This document shows positions 1 through 9,401 of a stretch of DNA of 64,000 nt, piece after piece. Every line of letters begins with the position of its first letter. Position 1 is the stretch's first letter. The notes under the pieces are model-generated. The model was not told the DNA's origin, did not search any database, and saw only the letters and a program-made list of their open reading frames with translations. Location: NCBI RefSeq assembly GCF_016925635.1, contig NZ_CP070490.1, positions 1,302,001-1,366,000 on the forward strand, given 5' to 3'. The position numbers and the translations under genes are program-made. Source of the DNA: Lysinibacillus fusiformis. Its GTDB lineage: Bacteria > Bacillota > Bacilli > Bacillales_A > Planococcaceae.

Positions 1-469
1 AAAAACCTGCATCACGGCGGCTATCTGTTTCAGCATAAATGTCTCCAACAATACTTGAAACGTTTGGTTTTAATAAACCAGTACCCATGACGATAAATGC
101 CATTGAAGCAAATAACATGCTTACACCACCAGGCAATGCTAGCAGTAAGTGACCAATCATAATTAACACGCCACCATAAAAAATGGTTCTTCGTGTTCCT
201 AAAACTCGGTCGGCAATCCATCCACCTATAATACCAGACATATAAACAAGTGAGCCATAGATGGCCATAATAGAGTTTGCTGTTCCGCGGTCTAGACCTA
301 AGCCTCCCTCATGTAATTCGTAATACATAAAGAAGATGAGAATTGCTCGCATACCATAGTACGAGAAACGTTCCCAAAATTCTGTGAAAAACAAAGTAAA
401 GAGCCCTTTAGGGTGTCCAACAAAGCCATTTTGAGGGACAGATTTTACAACTTCATCTTTACTAGACAT
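1..469 (-). CDS. dtpT: POT/PTR2-family di-/tripeptide:proton symporter, N-terminal part
   Basis: Only the first ~156 residues are in the window; the gene runs off the left edge. The start is the ATG at 467-469, giving [15 protein letters not shown]. The segment [17 protein letters not shown] is the hallmark first-helix motif of proton-dependent oligopeptide transporters, followed by membrane segments and a loop containing DRVLGTRR, the conserved cytoplasmic motif after helix 2. The family imports di- and tripeptides across the cytoplasmic membrane using the proton gradient. The family call is secure; the exact subfamily (DtpT) is by general resemblance only. It is monocistronic at its 5' end, with hflX and a terminator upstream on the same strand. 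Confidence 0.85.
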   Translation of the reverse strand, partial: MSSKDEVVKSVPQNGFVGHPKGLFTLFFTEFWERFSYYGMRAILIFFMYYELHEGGLGLDRGTANSIMAIYGSLVYMSGIIGGWIADRVLGTRRTIFYGGVLIMIGHLLLALPGGVSMLFASMAFIVMGTGLLKPNVSSIVGDIYAETDSRRDAGF

Positions 470-833
470 ACAATACCCTCTCCCAATTAAAAATTATTCT
501 CTAAAAATATCATTACCCTAAAATAAGGATAAAAAAACTTTATTTCATCATACTAAAGCGTTTTATAAACTTTAGCAAGAGTTTTAAAAAATGTTGAAAA
601 TTTGTCATTTTTCTATAAATTCTGATTGATTATTAGCAAAAATATTAAATCCTTTGATATATCTAAGTTTTCTCACACTTTCTTTTCAAAAAATTAAAAC
701 ATACTCATTGAATTATTCTAAAATATTTAAAATTCAGATTTATTACTTTGTTTACAAATTTATACTATTTCATTTACAACCTACGGTACACCTTTCACTT
801 TGTTCTAGATTCTACTATTCCCTCTAATCACAA
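470..833. other. AT-rich intergenic region upstream of the peptide transporter
   Basis: About 360 bases without a convincing ORF. It should contain the promoter of the minus-strand peptide transporter, but I could not pick a clear -35/-10 pair. No repeat or RNA structure is evident apart from the hflX terminator at its right edge. Confidence 0.5.
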
Positions 834-864
834 AAAGCATGCCAAAATTTTTTTGGCATGCTTT
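834..864 (-). terminator. Rho-independent terminator of hflX
   Basis: Perfect inverted repeat AAAGCATGCCAAAA / TTTTGGCATGCTTT just downstream of the hflX stop, followed on the minus strand by a T-run. Confidence 0.85.
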
Positions 865-878
865 GGGAAATCCATTTT

Positions 879-2165
879 TTAATTAACAACATAGTGTTGA
901 TACTTTGCATAGTCTGCTACTTTTACTTCAAGAGACAATAATGTCCCGTCTTCTTCATAGGCAGTATTAAAAACAGAGGCTTGTTCATTTAAATAAGAAA
1001 CAACGTTCCCTTGGTCATAAGGTATTAACATGTCACACTTTACATAATGCGAGAAGATGTGTTGACGAATTAACTGTACTAATTCCTCTAAACCAATCCC
1101 CTGCTTTGCTGATATCCAAATATTATCTCCACTTACTACAGGATAAGGAACATCCGCTATATCTGCCTTATTGTATACATAGATTGTTGGAATGTCCTCA
1201 ACACCAACTGCTTTAAGCGTTTCATTCGTCACATTCATCATAAATCCATGCTCAGCATTTGAAACATCCACCACATGAAGTAAAAGGTCAGCATCTCGTG
1301 CCTCTTCCAAAGTAGAGCGAAATGCCTTCACTAAATGGTGAGGTAATTTACTAACGAAACCTACTGTGTCTGTCAGTAAAAATGTCTTCTTATCAGGTAG
1401 TTCAATCTGACGAACAGAAGTTTCAAGGGTAGCAAAAAGCATATCCTTCTCAAAGACTTGCTTGTGCTCTTCTTGTCCTATTTGTGTGAGCAGTTGATTC
1501 ATAATTGTTGATTTACCTGCATTTGTATAGCCGACAATCGATACAACTGGAAGTGCATTTTTACGACGCTGTTTACGCTGCGTTTCTCGTTGCTCCTTAA
1601 CGTGCTCAAGATCCTTTTTAATTTTAGCAATTTGATCTTCAATCTTTCGTCGATCCAGTTCCAACTTTGTTTCACCAGCACCTCGGTTTTTAAAGCCACC
1701 TCCAGTACCTCCACCCTGACGACTTAAAGAGGCATGCAAACCTACTAAGCGAGGTAGCATGTATTGAAGCTGTGCTAACTCCACCTGCATTTGTGCTTCA
1801 CGTGTTTTTGCGCGTCTTCCAAAAATATCTAAAATAAGCATTGTTCGATCAATGACCTTCGTTGCTAAATCACGCTCTAAATTACGGATTTGCGAAGGAG
1901 ACAATTCATCATTAAAAATAACAAGATTTGCTTGTGCTTCTTCATAAAAATTTTTGATTTCTTCTATTTTACCTGTACCTACATAATGGGAAGGTGTGAC
2001 ACGTTCCAAATTTTGCGTGACAATCCCCACCACTTCTACATGCAAAGCCTCAGCTAAATTTTGTAACTCTTCCATAGAATAGTCAAAATGCTCGTCATTT
2101 CGTAAATTTACGCCAACGAGTATGGCCTTTTCAATTAATACATCAACTTCCTTAATTCTATCCAT
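879..2165 (-). CDS. hflX: GTPase HflX
   Basis: 428 aa, normal length for HflX, a ribosome-binding GTPase that splits or rescues stalled 70S ribosomes under stress. The N-terminal HflX domain (about 1-180) has the characteristic glycine-rich stretch SRQGGGTGGGFKNRGAGETK near residue 150. It is followed by a coiled linker and the G domain with P-loop GYTNAGKST (about 210), G3 DTVGF and G4 NKAD. The C-terminal region (about 370-428) is the usual variable tail. The ATG at 2165 is preceded by GGGAGG at good spacing. It is transcribed alone with its own terminator. Confidence 0.95.
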   Translation of the reverse strand: MDRIKEVDVLIEKAILVGVNLRNDEHFDYSMEELQNLAEALHVEVVGIVTQNLERVTPSHYVGTGKIEEIKNFYEEAQANLVIFNDELSPSQIRNLERDLATKVIDRTMLILDIFGRRAKTREAQMQVELAQLQYMLPRLVGLHASLSRQGGGTGGGFKNRGAGETKLELDRRKIEDQIAKIKKDLEHVKEQRETQRKQRRKNALPVVSIVGYTNAGKSTIMNQLLTQIGQEEHKQVFEKDMLFATLETSVRQIELPDKKTFLLTDTVGFVSKLPHHLVKAFRSTLEEARDADLLLHVVDVSNAEHGFMMNVTNETLKAVGVEDIPTIYVYNKADIADVPYPVVSGDNIWISAKQGIGLEELVQLIRQHIFSHYVKCDMLIPYDQGNVVSYLNEQASVFNTAYEEDGTLLSLEVKVADYAKYQHYVVN

Positions 2166-2269
2166 TAGAAACCTCCCACCAAAGCCTGGTGTCCCTACGA
2201 CAAATTTTCTTCATCTTACCATAAAATACCCTTTTTCGTATCTGAAGAACATCATTCACTTTTCTAAAA

Positions 2270-2296
2270 AAATGCGCCTCAAGGAAAGGCGCATTT
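2270..2296 (-). terminator. Terminator of putP
   Basis: AAATGCGCC / GGCGCATTT hairpin directly after the putP stop, with a minus-strand T-run. Confidence 0.85.
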
Positions 2297-2307
2297 AAAC
2301 CACATTA

Positions 2308-3795
2308 CTATTTTCTTTCTTCTTTTAGCAATGCTTCTGAGCGTGTGAACTCTTCTTCAATTTCTTTATTTGGTTTAAATGTCAGCATACTGACCACAAC
2401 CGCAACAATTAAACAAACAAGGAAGCCCGGAACAATTTCGTACAACGCACTTGATAAAGCATCTACTTTACCCCAAATAAACGCGGTTACAGCCCCTGTC
2501 ACCATTCCGCTAAGTGCTCCATAGTTCGTTAACTTTCTCCAATATAAAGAAAGCAAAATAATTGGCCCGAAAGCGGCACCGAATCCTGCCCATGCAAAGC
2601 CAACCAAGCTTAAGATGGAGCTATCTGGATTCCATGCTAGGATTGCTGCAATAATTGCAACAACTAATACAGCCATACGTCCAACAAAAACATAATGTTT
2701 ATCGTCTGCTGTTTTATTAAATAATGCTTTATAAATATCCTCTACAAGCGCTGAGGATGTTACGATTAATTGGGATGAAATTGTACTCATAACAGCTGCT
2801 AAAATAGCCGCCAGCATAATACCTGCTATAAACGGATGGAATAAAATCTGTCCAAGTACAATAAATACTGTTTCAGCATCTTTTAGCTCACCAGCATTTT
2901 GCTGATAATAAGCTACACCCACCAAGGCAGTTCCAATAGCTCCAAATAAGCTTAACATCATCCAGCCAATACCAATGCGTCGTGCTTGCTTCGTTTCTTT
3001 CACAGAACTAATCGCCATAAAGCGGACAATGATATGAGGCTGTCCAAAATAACCTAGCCCCCAAGCAACTGAAGAAATGATCCCTGCTGCTGTAGCAGTG
3101 GCTGGTAATAAATTTAGAAGGTCTGGATTTACGGATTTAATAGATGAAATCGTTTCCCCTATGCCACCTGTTACAAATAAACCAAATATCGGTACCATAA
3201 TAAGTGCTAAAAACATAATAAGACCTTGTAAGAAGTCTGTATAACTTACCGCTAAAAATCCGCCAAAAAGAGTGTATGCCACAACTACAGCTGACACAAT
3301 TAATAAGCCTGTATGGTATTCATAACCAAATGAACTCTCGAAAAACTTGCCTCCTGCTACCATCCCTGACGATACATAAAACGTGAAAAATAATAGTATG
3401 ATGATACCAGAAGCAATCCTAATTAGCTTCGTATTATCCCGTAATCGGTTATCCAAATAACTTGGAATGGTAATGGAATCATTCGTAACCTGTGTGTATA
3501 CCCGTAAACGTGGTGCAACAAGTAGCCAGTTTAGGTAAGCCCCTATTGTGAGTCCAATCGCAATCCAAGCTTCCACAAGACCTGATAAAAATATTGCACC
3601 TGGTAAGCCCATTAGGAGCCAGCCAGACATATCCGCAGCACCAGCACTTAGCGCCGTAACTGCTGGACCCAAAGAACGACCGCCAAGCATATAATCTGTT
3701 AAATTGGATGTTTTAACAAATGCATACCAGCCAATTGCTAGCATGGCGACCATATAAATAATAATTGCTAATAATTGATACATGTTATCCGACAT
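2308..3795 (-). CDS. putP: Sodium/proline symporter PutP (SSS family)
   Basis: 495 aa polytopic membrane protein with about 13 predicted helices. The order of conserved segments is that of PutP: an N-terminal helix, then DYMLGGRSLGPAVTALSAGA with ALSAGAADMSGWL (helix 2 sodium/substrate region), and later the GYFGQPHIIVRFMA signature. PutP imports proline with sodium for use as a nutrient or osmoprotectant. The C-terminal tail is charged and cytoplasmic. Monocistronic: terminator downstream, divergent methyltransferase gene upstream. Substrate is inferred from family similarity, which is strong for this subgroup. Confidence 0.92.
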   Translation of the reverse strand: MSDNMYQLLAIIIYMVAMLAIGWYAFVKTSNLTDYMLGGRSLGPAVTALSAGAADMSGWLLMGLPGAIFLSGLVEAWIAIGLTIGAYLNWLLVAPRLRVYTQVTNDSITIPSYLDNRLRDNTKLIRIASGIIILLFFTFYVSSGMVAGGKFFESSFGYEYHTGLLIVSAVVVAYTLFGGFLAVSYTDFLQGLIMFLALIMVPIFGLFVTGGIGETISSIKSVNPDLLNLLPATATAAGIISSVAWGLGYFGQPHIIVRFMAISSVKETKQARRIGIGWMMLSLFGAIGTALVGVAYYQQNAGELKDAETVFIVLGQILFHPFIAGIMLAAILAAVMSTISSQLIVTSSALVEDIYKALFNKTADDKHYVFVGRMAVLVVAIIAAILAWNPDSSILSLVGFAWAGFGAAFGPIILLSLYWRKLTNYGALSGMVTGAVTAFIWGKVDALSSALYEIVPGFLVCLIVAVVVSMLTFKPNKEIEEEFTRSEALLKEERK

Positions 3796-3992
3796 ATTTT
3801 CTCCTCCTTTTAATACTTAGTATCACCAATTCAAAAAGAATTACTATATTTAAGATACCATGAATATACAATTCTACCTATAAATACTCGGAATTTTTAT
3901 TAAATTATTTCCGAATGCCAAAGTAGACATTGTCTATTATAAAATGTGTTAAACTAGTGCCATCTATTACACAATAAAGTAGGCGAAAATGT

Positions 3993-5153
3993 ATGACATT
4001 TGAAGAAATGAAAACTCTGCTCACTGAGCAAATTTTGCAACAACAGCTTGTGACTGCTACAATCAGTCAACCACGTATGAAATCAAACGAAGTAAAACGT
4101 GTAAAATTAAAACCATTAATGTTAAAGAATCAGTACCATATACAAATTGAATACCAATATGAACGCATTTTAAAACATGAAAATATTCTATTGGCTCATT
4201 TTCCTTCCAAGCTTGACGCCTTATTTGAGGAGTATCGTCAAGCCCATATCGATTTCGTAGATGAAACGGTACATGTGCAATTATCCAAAAAGAATAAAGT
4301 CCTTTGGAAATCAGATAAAACGACTTCACCTAAACAAGTCAATTTAGCCCATAATCGTAAAAAAAATCATTTACTTTCAGATGACCAACCCTATCCATTT
4401 TTAATTCGACTAGGGGTTCAAACAGAAGAAGGAAAGGTTAAAAAACAAAAGTATGATAAGTTTAAACAAATTAACCGCTTCATTGAATTTATTGATGACG
4501 CCTTAACATACTTACCACAGGATCGTCAGGTGCGGATTTTAGATTTTGGTTCAGGTAAATCCTACTTAACCTTTGCTTTGTATCATTATTTAAAAATCGA
4601 AAAAGGCTTAGACATTCGTGTTACTGGTTTAGATTTAAAAAAAGAGGTTATTGAAGAATGCTCGAGAATAGCACAGGATTTAGGCTATGACCAGCTAGAA
4701 TTTCTTGTAGGAGATATCAATGATTATAATGATGAAAGCACTGTAGACATGGTGGTGACACTCCATGCATGCGATGTAGCCACAGATATGGCCTTGGCTC
4801 GTGCTGTGAAATGGGGCGCAAGTGTCATTCTAAGTGTTCCTTGCTGTCAGCATGAGTTAAATCGTCAACTAAATACGCCTGCTCTAGATATTATGTTGCA
4901 ACACGGTCTTGTTCGAGAGCGTTTTGCAGCACTTGCCACAGATGCTATTCGAGCTGAAATTTTATCCCTTGTTGGCTACGAGGCACAGCTTTTAGAGTTT
5001 ATTGATATGGAGAATACACCTAAAAATATTTTAATTCGAGCATATCAAACAGGTAAAAAACCAAATGAAGAGCAACGTGCCAGCTATGAGGCCTTCTTAA
5101 AATTACTCAATGCAACACCATTTTTAGCTAATGAGTTAAAAGAGTACTTATAA
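3993..5153 (+). CDS. Class I SAM-dependent methyltransferase (Methyltransf_32-like)
   Basis: 386 aa. The N-terminal ~150 residues are basic and have no obvious known fold. The C-terminal half holds a Rossmann methyltransferase with motif I LDFGSGKSYLTFAL (about 185-200), an acidic motif II region GLDLKKEV, and VTLHACDVATD, a signature seen in the PF13679-type methyltransferases, followed by a conserved CC pair in SVPCCQHEL. The family is thought to act on RNA or protein, but the substrate here cannot be read from sequence. The gene stands alone, divergent from putP and convergent with the ABC exporter genes. Confidence 0.8.
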   Translation: MTFEEMKTLLTEQILQQQLVTATISQPRMKSNEVKRVKLKPLMLKNQYHIQIEYQYERILKHENILLAHFPSKLDALFEEYRQAHIDFVDETVHVQLSKKNKVLWKSDKTTSPKQVNLAHNRKKNHLLSDDQPYPFLIRLGVQTEEGKVKKQKYDKFKQINRFIEFIDDALTYLPQDRQVRILDFGSGKSYLTFALYHYLKIEKGLDIRVTGLDLKKEVIEECSRIAQDLGYDQLEFLVGDINDYNDESTVDMVVTLHACDVATDMALARAVKWGASVILSVPCCQHELNRQLNTPALDIMLQHGLVRERFAALATDAIRAEILSLVGYEAQLLEFIDMENTPKNILIRAYQTGKKPNEEQRASYEAFLKLLNATPFLANELKEYL

Positions 5154-5170
5154 TGCACTTCTATCAAAAT

Positions 5171-5205
5171 AAAAGGCGATCCAATGTTAATTGGACCGCT
5201 TTTTA
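5171..5205. terminator. Bidirectional terminator between convergent genes
   Basis: Hairpin with AAAAGGCGATCCAA against TTGGACCGCTTTTT (one bulge), T-runs on both strands, between the methyltransferase and ABC permease stops. Confidence 0.75.
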
Positions 5206-6525
5206 TTATAGCTCTTGTCGCAAAGCTTGAATAACATCGATTTTAGTTGCTTTACGTGCTGGACGGTAGCCTGAAATCATCGCTACGCCAACACTAATGG
5301 CCGCTGCAATAATAACTAGTTGCCATGGAATCAGAGAAAATGTAATATCATTTGTTGCGAATGCTTCTTCCCCAGTTGCCGCCTTAAGAATCAATGGTAA
5401 TGCTGCATTAGCCGCAAAACTGATGGCATATGAGATAATAACTGCAATTAGCGTACCAAAAATACTGATAAATGTACTTTCCATTAAAAACAGCCGTTGA
5501 ATAAGCTTTGGACTTGCCCCAATTGCCTTTAACACACCAATTTCACGAGTACGCTCTGTGACAGCCATTGTCATTGTATTGAAAATACCAATGGAAGCAA
5601 TCAACACAGCAATCGTACCTACAAAGATTAAGCCAATTTTTAATACAAGGAAAAATACATTCATTTGATCTAATTGCTCAGTTACTGAATATACGCTATA
5701 ACCTCTATCTTTTAATTTCTCTAAAATCGGCTTTACATTTTCTAAAGTATCCGCATAAATGTTAAATTCGGAGTAAAATAGCTCATCCTCTGCCATGTTA
5801 TTACTTGTAGATAAATTTTCAGCTAATACTGCCTTTTGTACCTTATCCATATGAATAGCATTATCAACCATCCAATCATAAGAAGGTTTCTCCATTATGC
5901 CAACAATTGTATAGCTCATTTTTTGCGTTTCATCATTTGTGCCAGTGTGAGGAACTAAGGACAGGTCAATATTTTTTCCAATCAATGATTCCTTATAGCC
6001 TTCTTCACTGCCATCATAGTAAGTGCCCTCTGCTTCAGCCTTTTTACTCTTTTCCGCAATGAGATTGCGTTCTGTTTCATTTAATAATGTTTGAGCAAAA
6101 TGATAGCCTACAACAATTTCATTGGATTTTGTTGGATAGTGCCCTTTTGCAAGCTTTCCATTTACCTGCTCAAAGTCCTGCATATTTGACAATATTAAAT
6201 TAGAAGTTGTATCACGATCCTCAACAAATGATTGCGCGGAAGCATTGACACTAATTGTTTCAAGCACTGTTTCTACATGCTCCATTTTTTTAATTTCTTG
6301 TACTTGTTCTTCAGTTAATTGCTTATCGCCATATACTTGAATTTTCGTAACGGTTTCGTTTGACAGAATTTCATTGCGTAAAGACTCCTGTAAGCCAAAA
6401 CCAACGGATGCTAGCACGATTAGAAAGGCACAGCCCATCGTTGCAGCTAGTATCGTCATAAACACACGCAGCTTGTTTTTCTTGATATGCTGTGTTACAA
6501 AACCTAATTGATCCTTAAATAACAT
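5206..6525 (-). CDS. ABC transporter permease, FtsX/MacB type
   Basis: 439 aa with the MacB/FtsX layout: one N-terminal helix (about 19-42), a large extracytoplasmic domain (about 45-290), then three C-terminal helices (about 290-430). The conserved segment VTERTREIGVLKAIGASP in the coupling region is diagnostic of this family. Its partner ATPase lies one base upstream, so the two form an operon. These type VII ABC systems move lipoproteins or antimicrobial peptides or act mechanically; no periplasmic adaptor or two-component system is adjacent, so the substrate is unknown. Confidence 0.88.
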   Translation of the reverse strand: MLFKDQLGFVTQHIKKNKLRVFMTILAATMGCAFLIVLASVGFGLQESLRNEILSNETVTKIQVYGDKQLTEEQVQEIKKMEHVETVLETISVNASAQSFVEDRDTTSNLILSNMQDFEQVNGKLAKGHYPTKSNEIVVGYHFAQTLLNETERNLIAEKSKKAEAEGTYYDGSEEGYKESLIGKNIDLSLVPHTGTNDETQKMSYTIVGIMEKPSYDWMVDNAIHMDKVQKAVLAENLSTSNNMAEDELFYSEFNIYADTLENVKPILEKLKDRGYSVYSVTEQLDQMNVFFLVLKIGLIFVGTIAVLIASIGIFNTMTMAVTERTREIGVLKAIGASPKLIQRLFLMESTFISIFGTLIAVIISYAISFAANAALPLILKAATGEEAFATNDITFSLIPWQLVIIAAAISVGVAMISGYRPARKATKIDVIQALRQEL

Positions 6526-6526
6526 G

Positions 6527-7213
6527 TTAAGCTTCCTCCTTTACAAGTTCTCCATCGTACATGCGGAAGCGTTTATGTGCGATAGTAGCTACTTCTTCAT
6601 CGTGCGTTATAATGACAAACGTTAGCCCTAATTCACGATTTAAACTTTGAATGAGCAGTAAGATATCCTGCTCGGTTTCTGAATCGAGACTCCCTGTTGG
6701 CTCATCTGCAAGTAATATGGGAGGATTTGTAATAAGGGCTCGTGCAATGCTGACACGCTGTTGCTGTCCACCTGACAATTCATTTGGATAATGGTCTGCT
6801 ACTTCTGTCAAACCAACCTTGTCCATTAATTTTTTTACTTTTTCTTTGCGCATAGCCTTACGCAAACCCTGTAGCTTTAAAGGTAATTCAATATTTTCGA
6901 ATGCCGTTAAACCAGGCATCAATTGAAAGTTTTGAAAAATAAAACCGAATTGACGTAAACGGAAGGCAGCACTTTCTGTTTCAGTTAGACGGGCTGTTTC
7001 CTTTCCATTTACTTTAATAGAGCCCTGTTCAGCTTTCATAAAACCAGCTAAAACTTGTAATAAAGTCGATTTTCCTGAGCCACTTTTACCTACAATGGCA
7101 ACAATTTCTCCTTTATTGACCTCAAAGTTCACACCTTTCAATACTGGCACTTGCTTTTCCTTCCCTCGTTTTCCAATTAAAAATGTATGCTGTAAGTTTT
7201 CAACTTGAATCAT
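6527..7213 (-). CDS. ABC transporter ATP-binding protein (LolD/MacB-like)
   Basis: 228 aa nucleotide-binding subunit. Walker [17 protein letters not shown] (about 42-50), Q-loop [20 protein letters not shown], signature [15 protein letters not shown], Walker [14 protein letters not shown] and the switch His in ITHDEE are all intact. The sequence type matches ATPases paired with FtsX/MacB permeases, and the permease gene starts one base after its stop. It energises that permease at the inner face of the membrane. Confidence 0.92.
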   Translation of the reverse strand: MIQVENLQHTFLIGKRGKEKQVPVLKGVNFEVNKGEIVAIVGKSGSGKSTLLQVLAGFMKAEQGSIKVNGKETARLTETESAAFRLRQFGFIFQNFQLMPGLTAFENIELPLKLQGLRKAMRKEKVKKLMDKVGLTEVADHYPNELSGGQQQRVSIARALITNPPILLADEPTGSLDSETEQDILLLIQSLNRELGLTFVIITHDEEVATIAHKRFRMYDGELVKEEA

Positions 7214-7285
7214 TTGCTAATAAACGCTCCTTTCTCATTCATTTTCATTGTAGAAAACAATTCTTAATAAAGAGAGAGGATAAAA

Positions 7286-7426
7286 ATGAAGATATTCTTA
7301 AGAATAAGAAGGTACTCTTTTGGTCTCCAAACGAATTTACATTACCTTTACAATTCAAACTCGCTATTTTTATTTTTATTTATCATTTTTTGTGGCTTTA
7401 TCTGTACTAATAAGCCACCTTTATAG
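7286..7426 (+). CDS. Possible small membrane protein (46 aa)
   Basis: ATG at 7286 is preceded by AGAGAGGATAAAA, a reasonable ribosome-binding site, and opens 46 codons ending in TAG at 7424-7426. The start is basic (MKIFLRIRRYSFG) and a hydrophobic stretch of about 16 residues, rich in F, L and I, follows near residues 27-42. No family is recognised. The AT-richness of the region makes a chance ORF quite possible. Confidence 0.2.
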   Translation: MKIFLRIRRYSFGLQTNLHYLYNSNSLFLFLFIIFCGFICTNKPPL

Positions 7427-7637
7427 AAAAATTGCCCATTATAACAAGGTTTTATCTGTACCTATAAAAATAAATACAGCTTGACCATCTCATTTTTTGT
7501 GAACGAATTGTATATTACAGGAATGTAAATTTTCGTGTCGAATATAAAATTTTTATGTAGATAAATTAAAGATTTTGTTATGATAGTAAAGTTTAGAGGT
7601 CGATTAATTTATTTATATCCAGGAGGATTCGATTCAC
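7427..7637. promoter_or_regulatory. Upstream region of the phosphate-transport genes
   Basis: AT-rich region before the PhoU-like gene. A TATGAT -10-like hexamer lies near 7578 and a strong ribosome-binding site AGGAGG at 7621-7626. I do not see PhoP-type TTAACA repeats. Confidence 0.35.
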
Positions 7638-8258
7638 ATGCTTAACTCAAAAAAACAAGACCCTTTCTTTATTACATTGCATAAAATTGCTGAAAATATG
7701 AGAGAGGCTGTACATTACGCAAATGATTTTCGTATTAACAGTGTGGCTGACCTAAAAGAGATTAGCATTACAATGAAAAATTACGAAACTGCTGGTGATA
7801 AGCTTATTCATGAACTGATTGTAATGTTAAACAAATCATTCATGACACCTATTGAACGTGAGGATATTTTAGAGCTTGCCATTCGTATGGATGATGTTTT
7901 AGATGGTACAGAACACTGTATTGCGCACTTTGAAATGTTTTCGCTCACTGAGATTGATGAATCTATGCGCATTTTCTTAGGATTTATTTCAAAAAGTGCT
8001 GATGAAATAGTCAAAGCGACAGAAGAGTTAAAGAAAAAGAATCTAATTGGCATGCGTCCGCACGCAATTCTTATTAAAGACTATGAACGTGAATGTGATG
8101 AGGTACAACGTACTTCTATTAAGAAGTTATTTTTAAATGAAAAGGATCCAATCCGCCTCATTAAATTTAAGGATATTTATGAACAACTTGAAGATATCGC
8201 TGATCATTGTCAAAACGTAGCAAATACTATGGAAACAATTATCATGCGTAACGCATAA
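7638..8258 (+). CDS. DUF47/PhoU-like phosphate transport regulator
   Basis: 206 aa, all-helical DUF47 family protein (PhoU-like, formerly TIGR00153). Conserved acidic clusters such as DKLIHEL near residue 55 and a repeated helical-bundle pattern fit metal-binding PhoU folds. It is followed after 21 bases by a Pit-type permease, the standard arrangement in which the DUF47 protein modulates the transporter. An AGGAGG site precedes the ATG. Cytosolic, acting at the membrane. Confidence 0.9.
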   Translation: MLNSKKQDPFFITLHKIAENMREAVHYANDFRINSVADLKEISITMKNYETAGDKLIHELIVMLNKSFMTPIEREDILELAIRMDDVLDGTEHCIAHFEMFSLTEIDESMRIFLGFISKSADEIVKATEELKKKNLIGMRPHAILIKDYERECDEVQRTSIKKLFLNEKDPIRLIKFKDIYEQLEDIADHCQNVANTMETIIMRNA

Positions 8259-8279
8259 TTAGGAGATGGGCACTTTACA

Positions 8280-9296
8280 ATGAACACAATCATTATATTA
8301 ACCGTACTGGTCGTCATCTTTGCCCTAACATTTGACTTTATCAATGGCTTCCATGATACAGCAAATGCTATCGCAACTTCGGTTTCTACTAGAGCATTGC
8401 CGCCTCGCACGGCAATCATCATGGCCGCAACTATGAACTTTATCGGTGCTATCACCTTTGTAGGGGTTGCGAAAGCTCTAACAAAAGATATTGTAGACCC
8501 TTTTGCTTTAAATGCTTTTGAAGGTGACACGACAGGCTCAGTCGTTATTTTAGCTGCATTAATTTCCGCTATTATTTGGAATTTACTGACATGGTATTTC
8601 GGTATTCCCTCCAGCTCTTCACACACATTGATTGGGTCTATTGCTGGTGCTGCTATCGCGTCAGCTGGTTTCAATGTGTTAAACTATGGCGGCTTTACTA
8701 AAATCATTATGGCGTTAGTGTTTTCACCTTTACTTGCTATTTGTGCAGGTTTTATTATGATGACACTTTTTAAAATATGGTTTAAAAATTTAAATTTATA
8801 TCGAACAAATAAAGGTTTCCGCACAATGCAAATTTTCACTGCTGCCATCCAATCGTTCACTCATGGTACAAATGATGCGCAAAAAGCAATGGGAATTATG
8901 ACGATGGCTTTAATCGCTGGTGGCTTGCATACTGGGGATGAAATACCTTTCTGGGTACGTGCTGCGGCAGCAACAGCAATGGGTCTAGGTACCTCAATTG
9001 GTGGTTATAAAATCATTAAAACGGTTGGCGGTAAGATTATGAAAATCCGTCCTGTTAATGGTGTTGCGGCAGATTTAGCATCAGCTACTGTTATTTTTGG
9101 CGCTACATTAATTCACTTACCAGTATCAACAACACATGTTATTTCTTCATCCATTATGGGTGTTGGTTCAGCACAGCGTGTACGTGGTGTAAACTGGGGT
9201 ATGGCTCGTAAGATTGTTACTACTTGGGTTATTACAATGCCCATTTCAGCCGTTATGGCATCTGTTATTTATTTTGTATTATCATTATTCTTTTAA
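8280..9296 (+). CDS. pit: Low-affinity inorganic phosphate transporter, Pit family
   Basis: 338 aa with about 10 helices and the two inverted PHO4 signatures: FDFINGFHDTANAIATSVSTR near the N terminus and FTHGTNDAQKAMGI in the second half. The paired PSSSHTLIG and PVSTTHVISS loops are also present. It imports metal-phosphate with protons. Its ribosome-binding site AGGAGATGG sits in the short gap after the DUF47 gene, so the two are co-transcribed. Confidence 0.94.
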   Translation: MNTIIILTVLVVIFALTFDFINGFHDTANAIATSVSTRALPPRTAIIMAATMNFIGAITFVGVAKALTKDIVDPFALNAFEGDTTGSVVILAALISAIIWNLLTWYFGIPSSSSHTLIGSIAGAAIASAGFNVLNYGGFTKIIMALVFSPLLAICAGFIMMTLFKIWFKNLNLYRTNKGFRTMQIFTAAIQSFTHGTNDAQKAMGIMTMALIAGGLHTGDEIPFWVRAAAATAMGLGTSIGGYKIIKTVGGKIMKIRPVNGVAADLASATVIFGATLIHLPVSTTHVISSSIMGVGSAQRVRGVNWGMARKIVTTWVITMPISAVMASVIYFVLSLFF

Positions 9297-9300
9297 CAAC

Positions 9301-9333
9301 AAGACTCCCGTCCACAAAATGGATGGGAGTCTT
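9301..9333 (+). terminator. Terminator of the DUF47-pit operon
   Basis: Hairpin AAGACTCCCGTCCA / TGGATGGGAGTCTT right after the pit stop, followed by T-rich sequence. Confidence 0.8.
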
Positions 9334-9401
9334 TACTTTGTCACACGACAAAATGTGACACATCCTTTACACTAATTGAAAAGGGGGATGTATAAACAAC
9401 T

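Noticed and set aside
681..695. CodY-box-like sequence upstream of the peptide transporter
   Set aside because: TCTTTTCAAAAAATT has at least three mismatches to the consensus in very AT-rich DNA.
7183..7410. 75-codon plus-strand frame across the ABC ATPase start
   Set aside because: It overlaps the real ATPase gene antisense, lacks a ribosome-binding site, and does not resemble a known protein.
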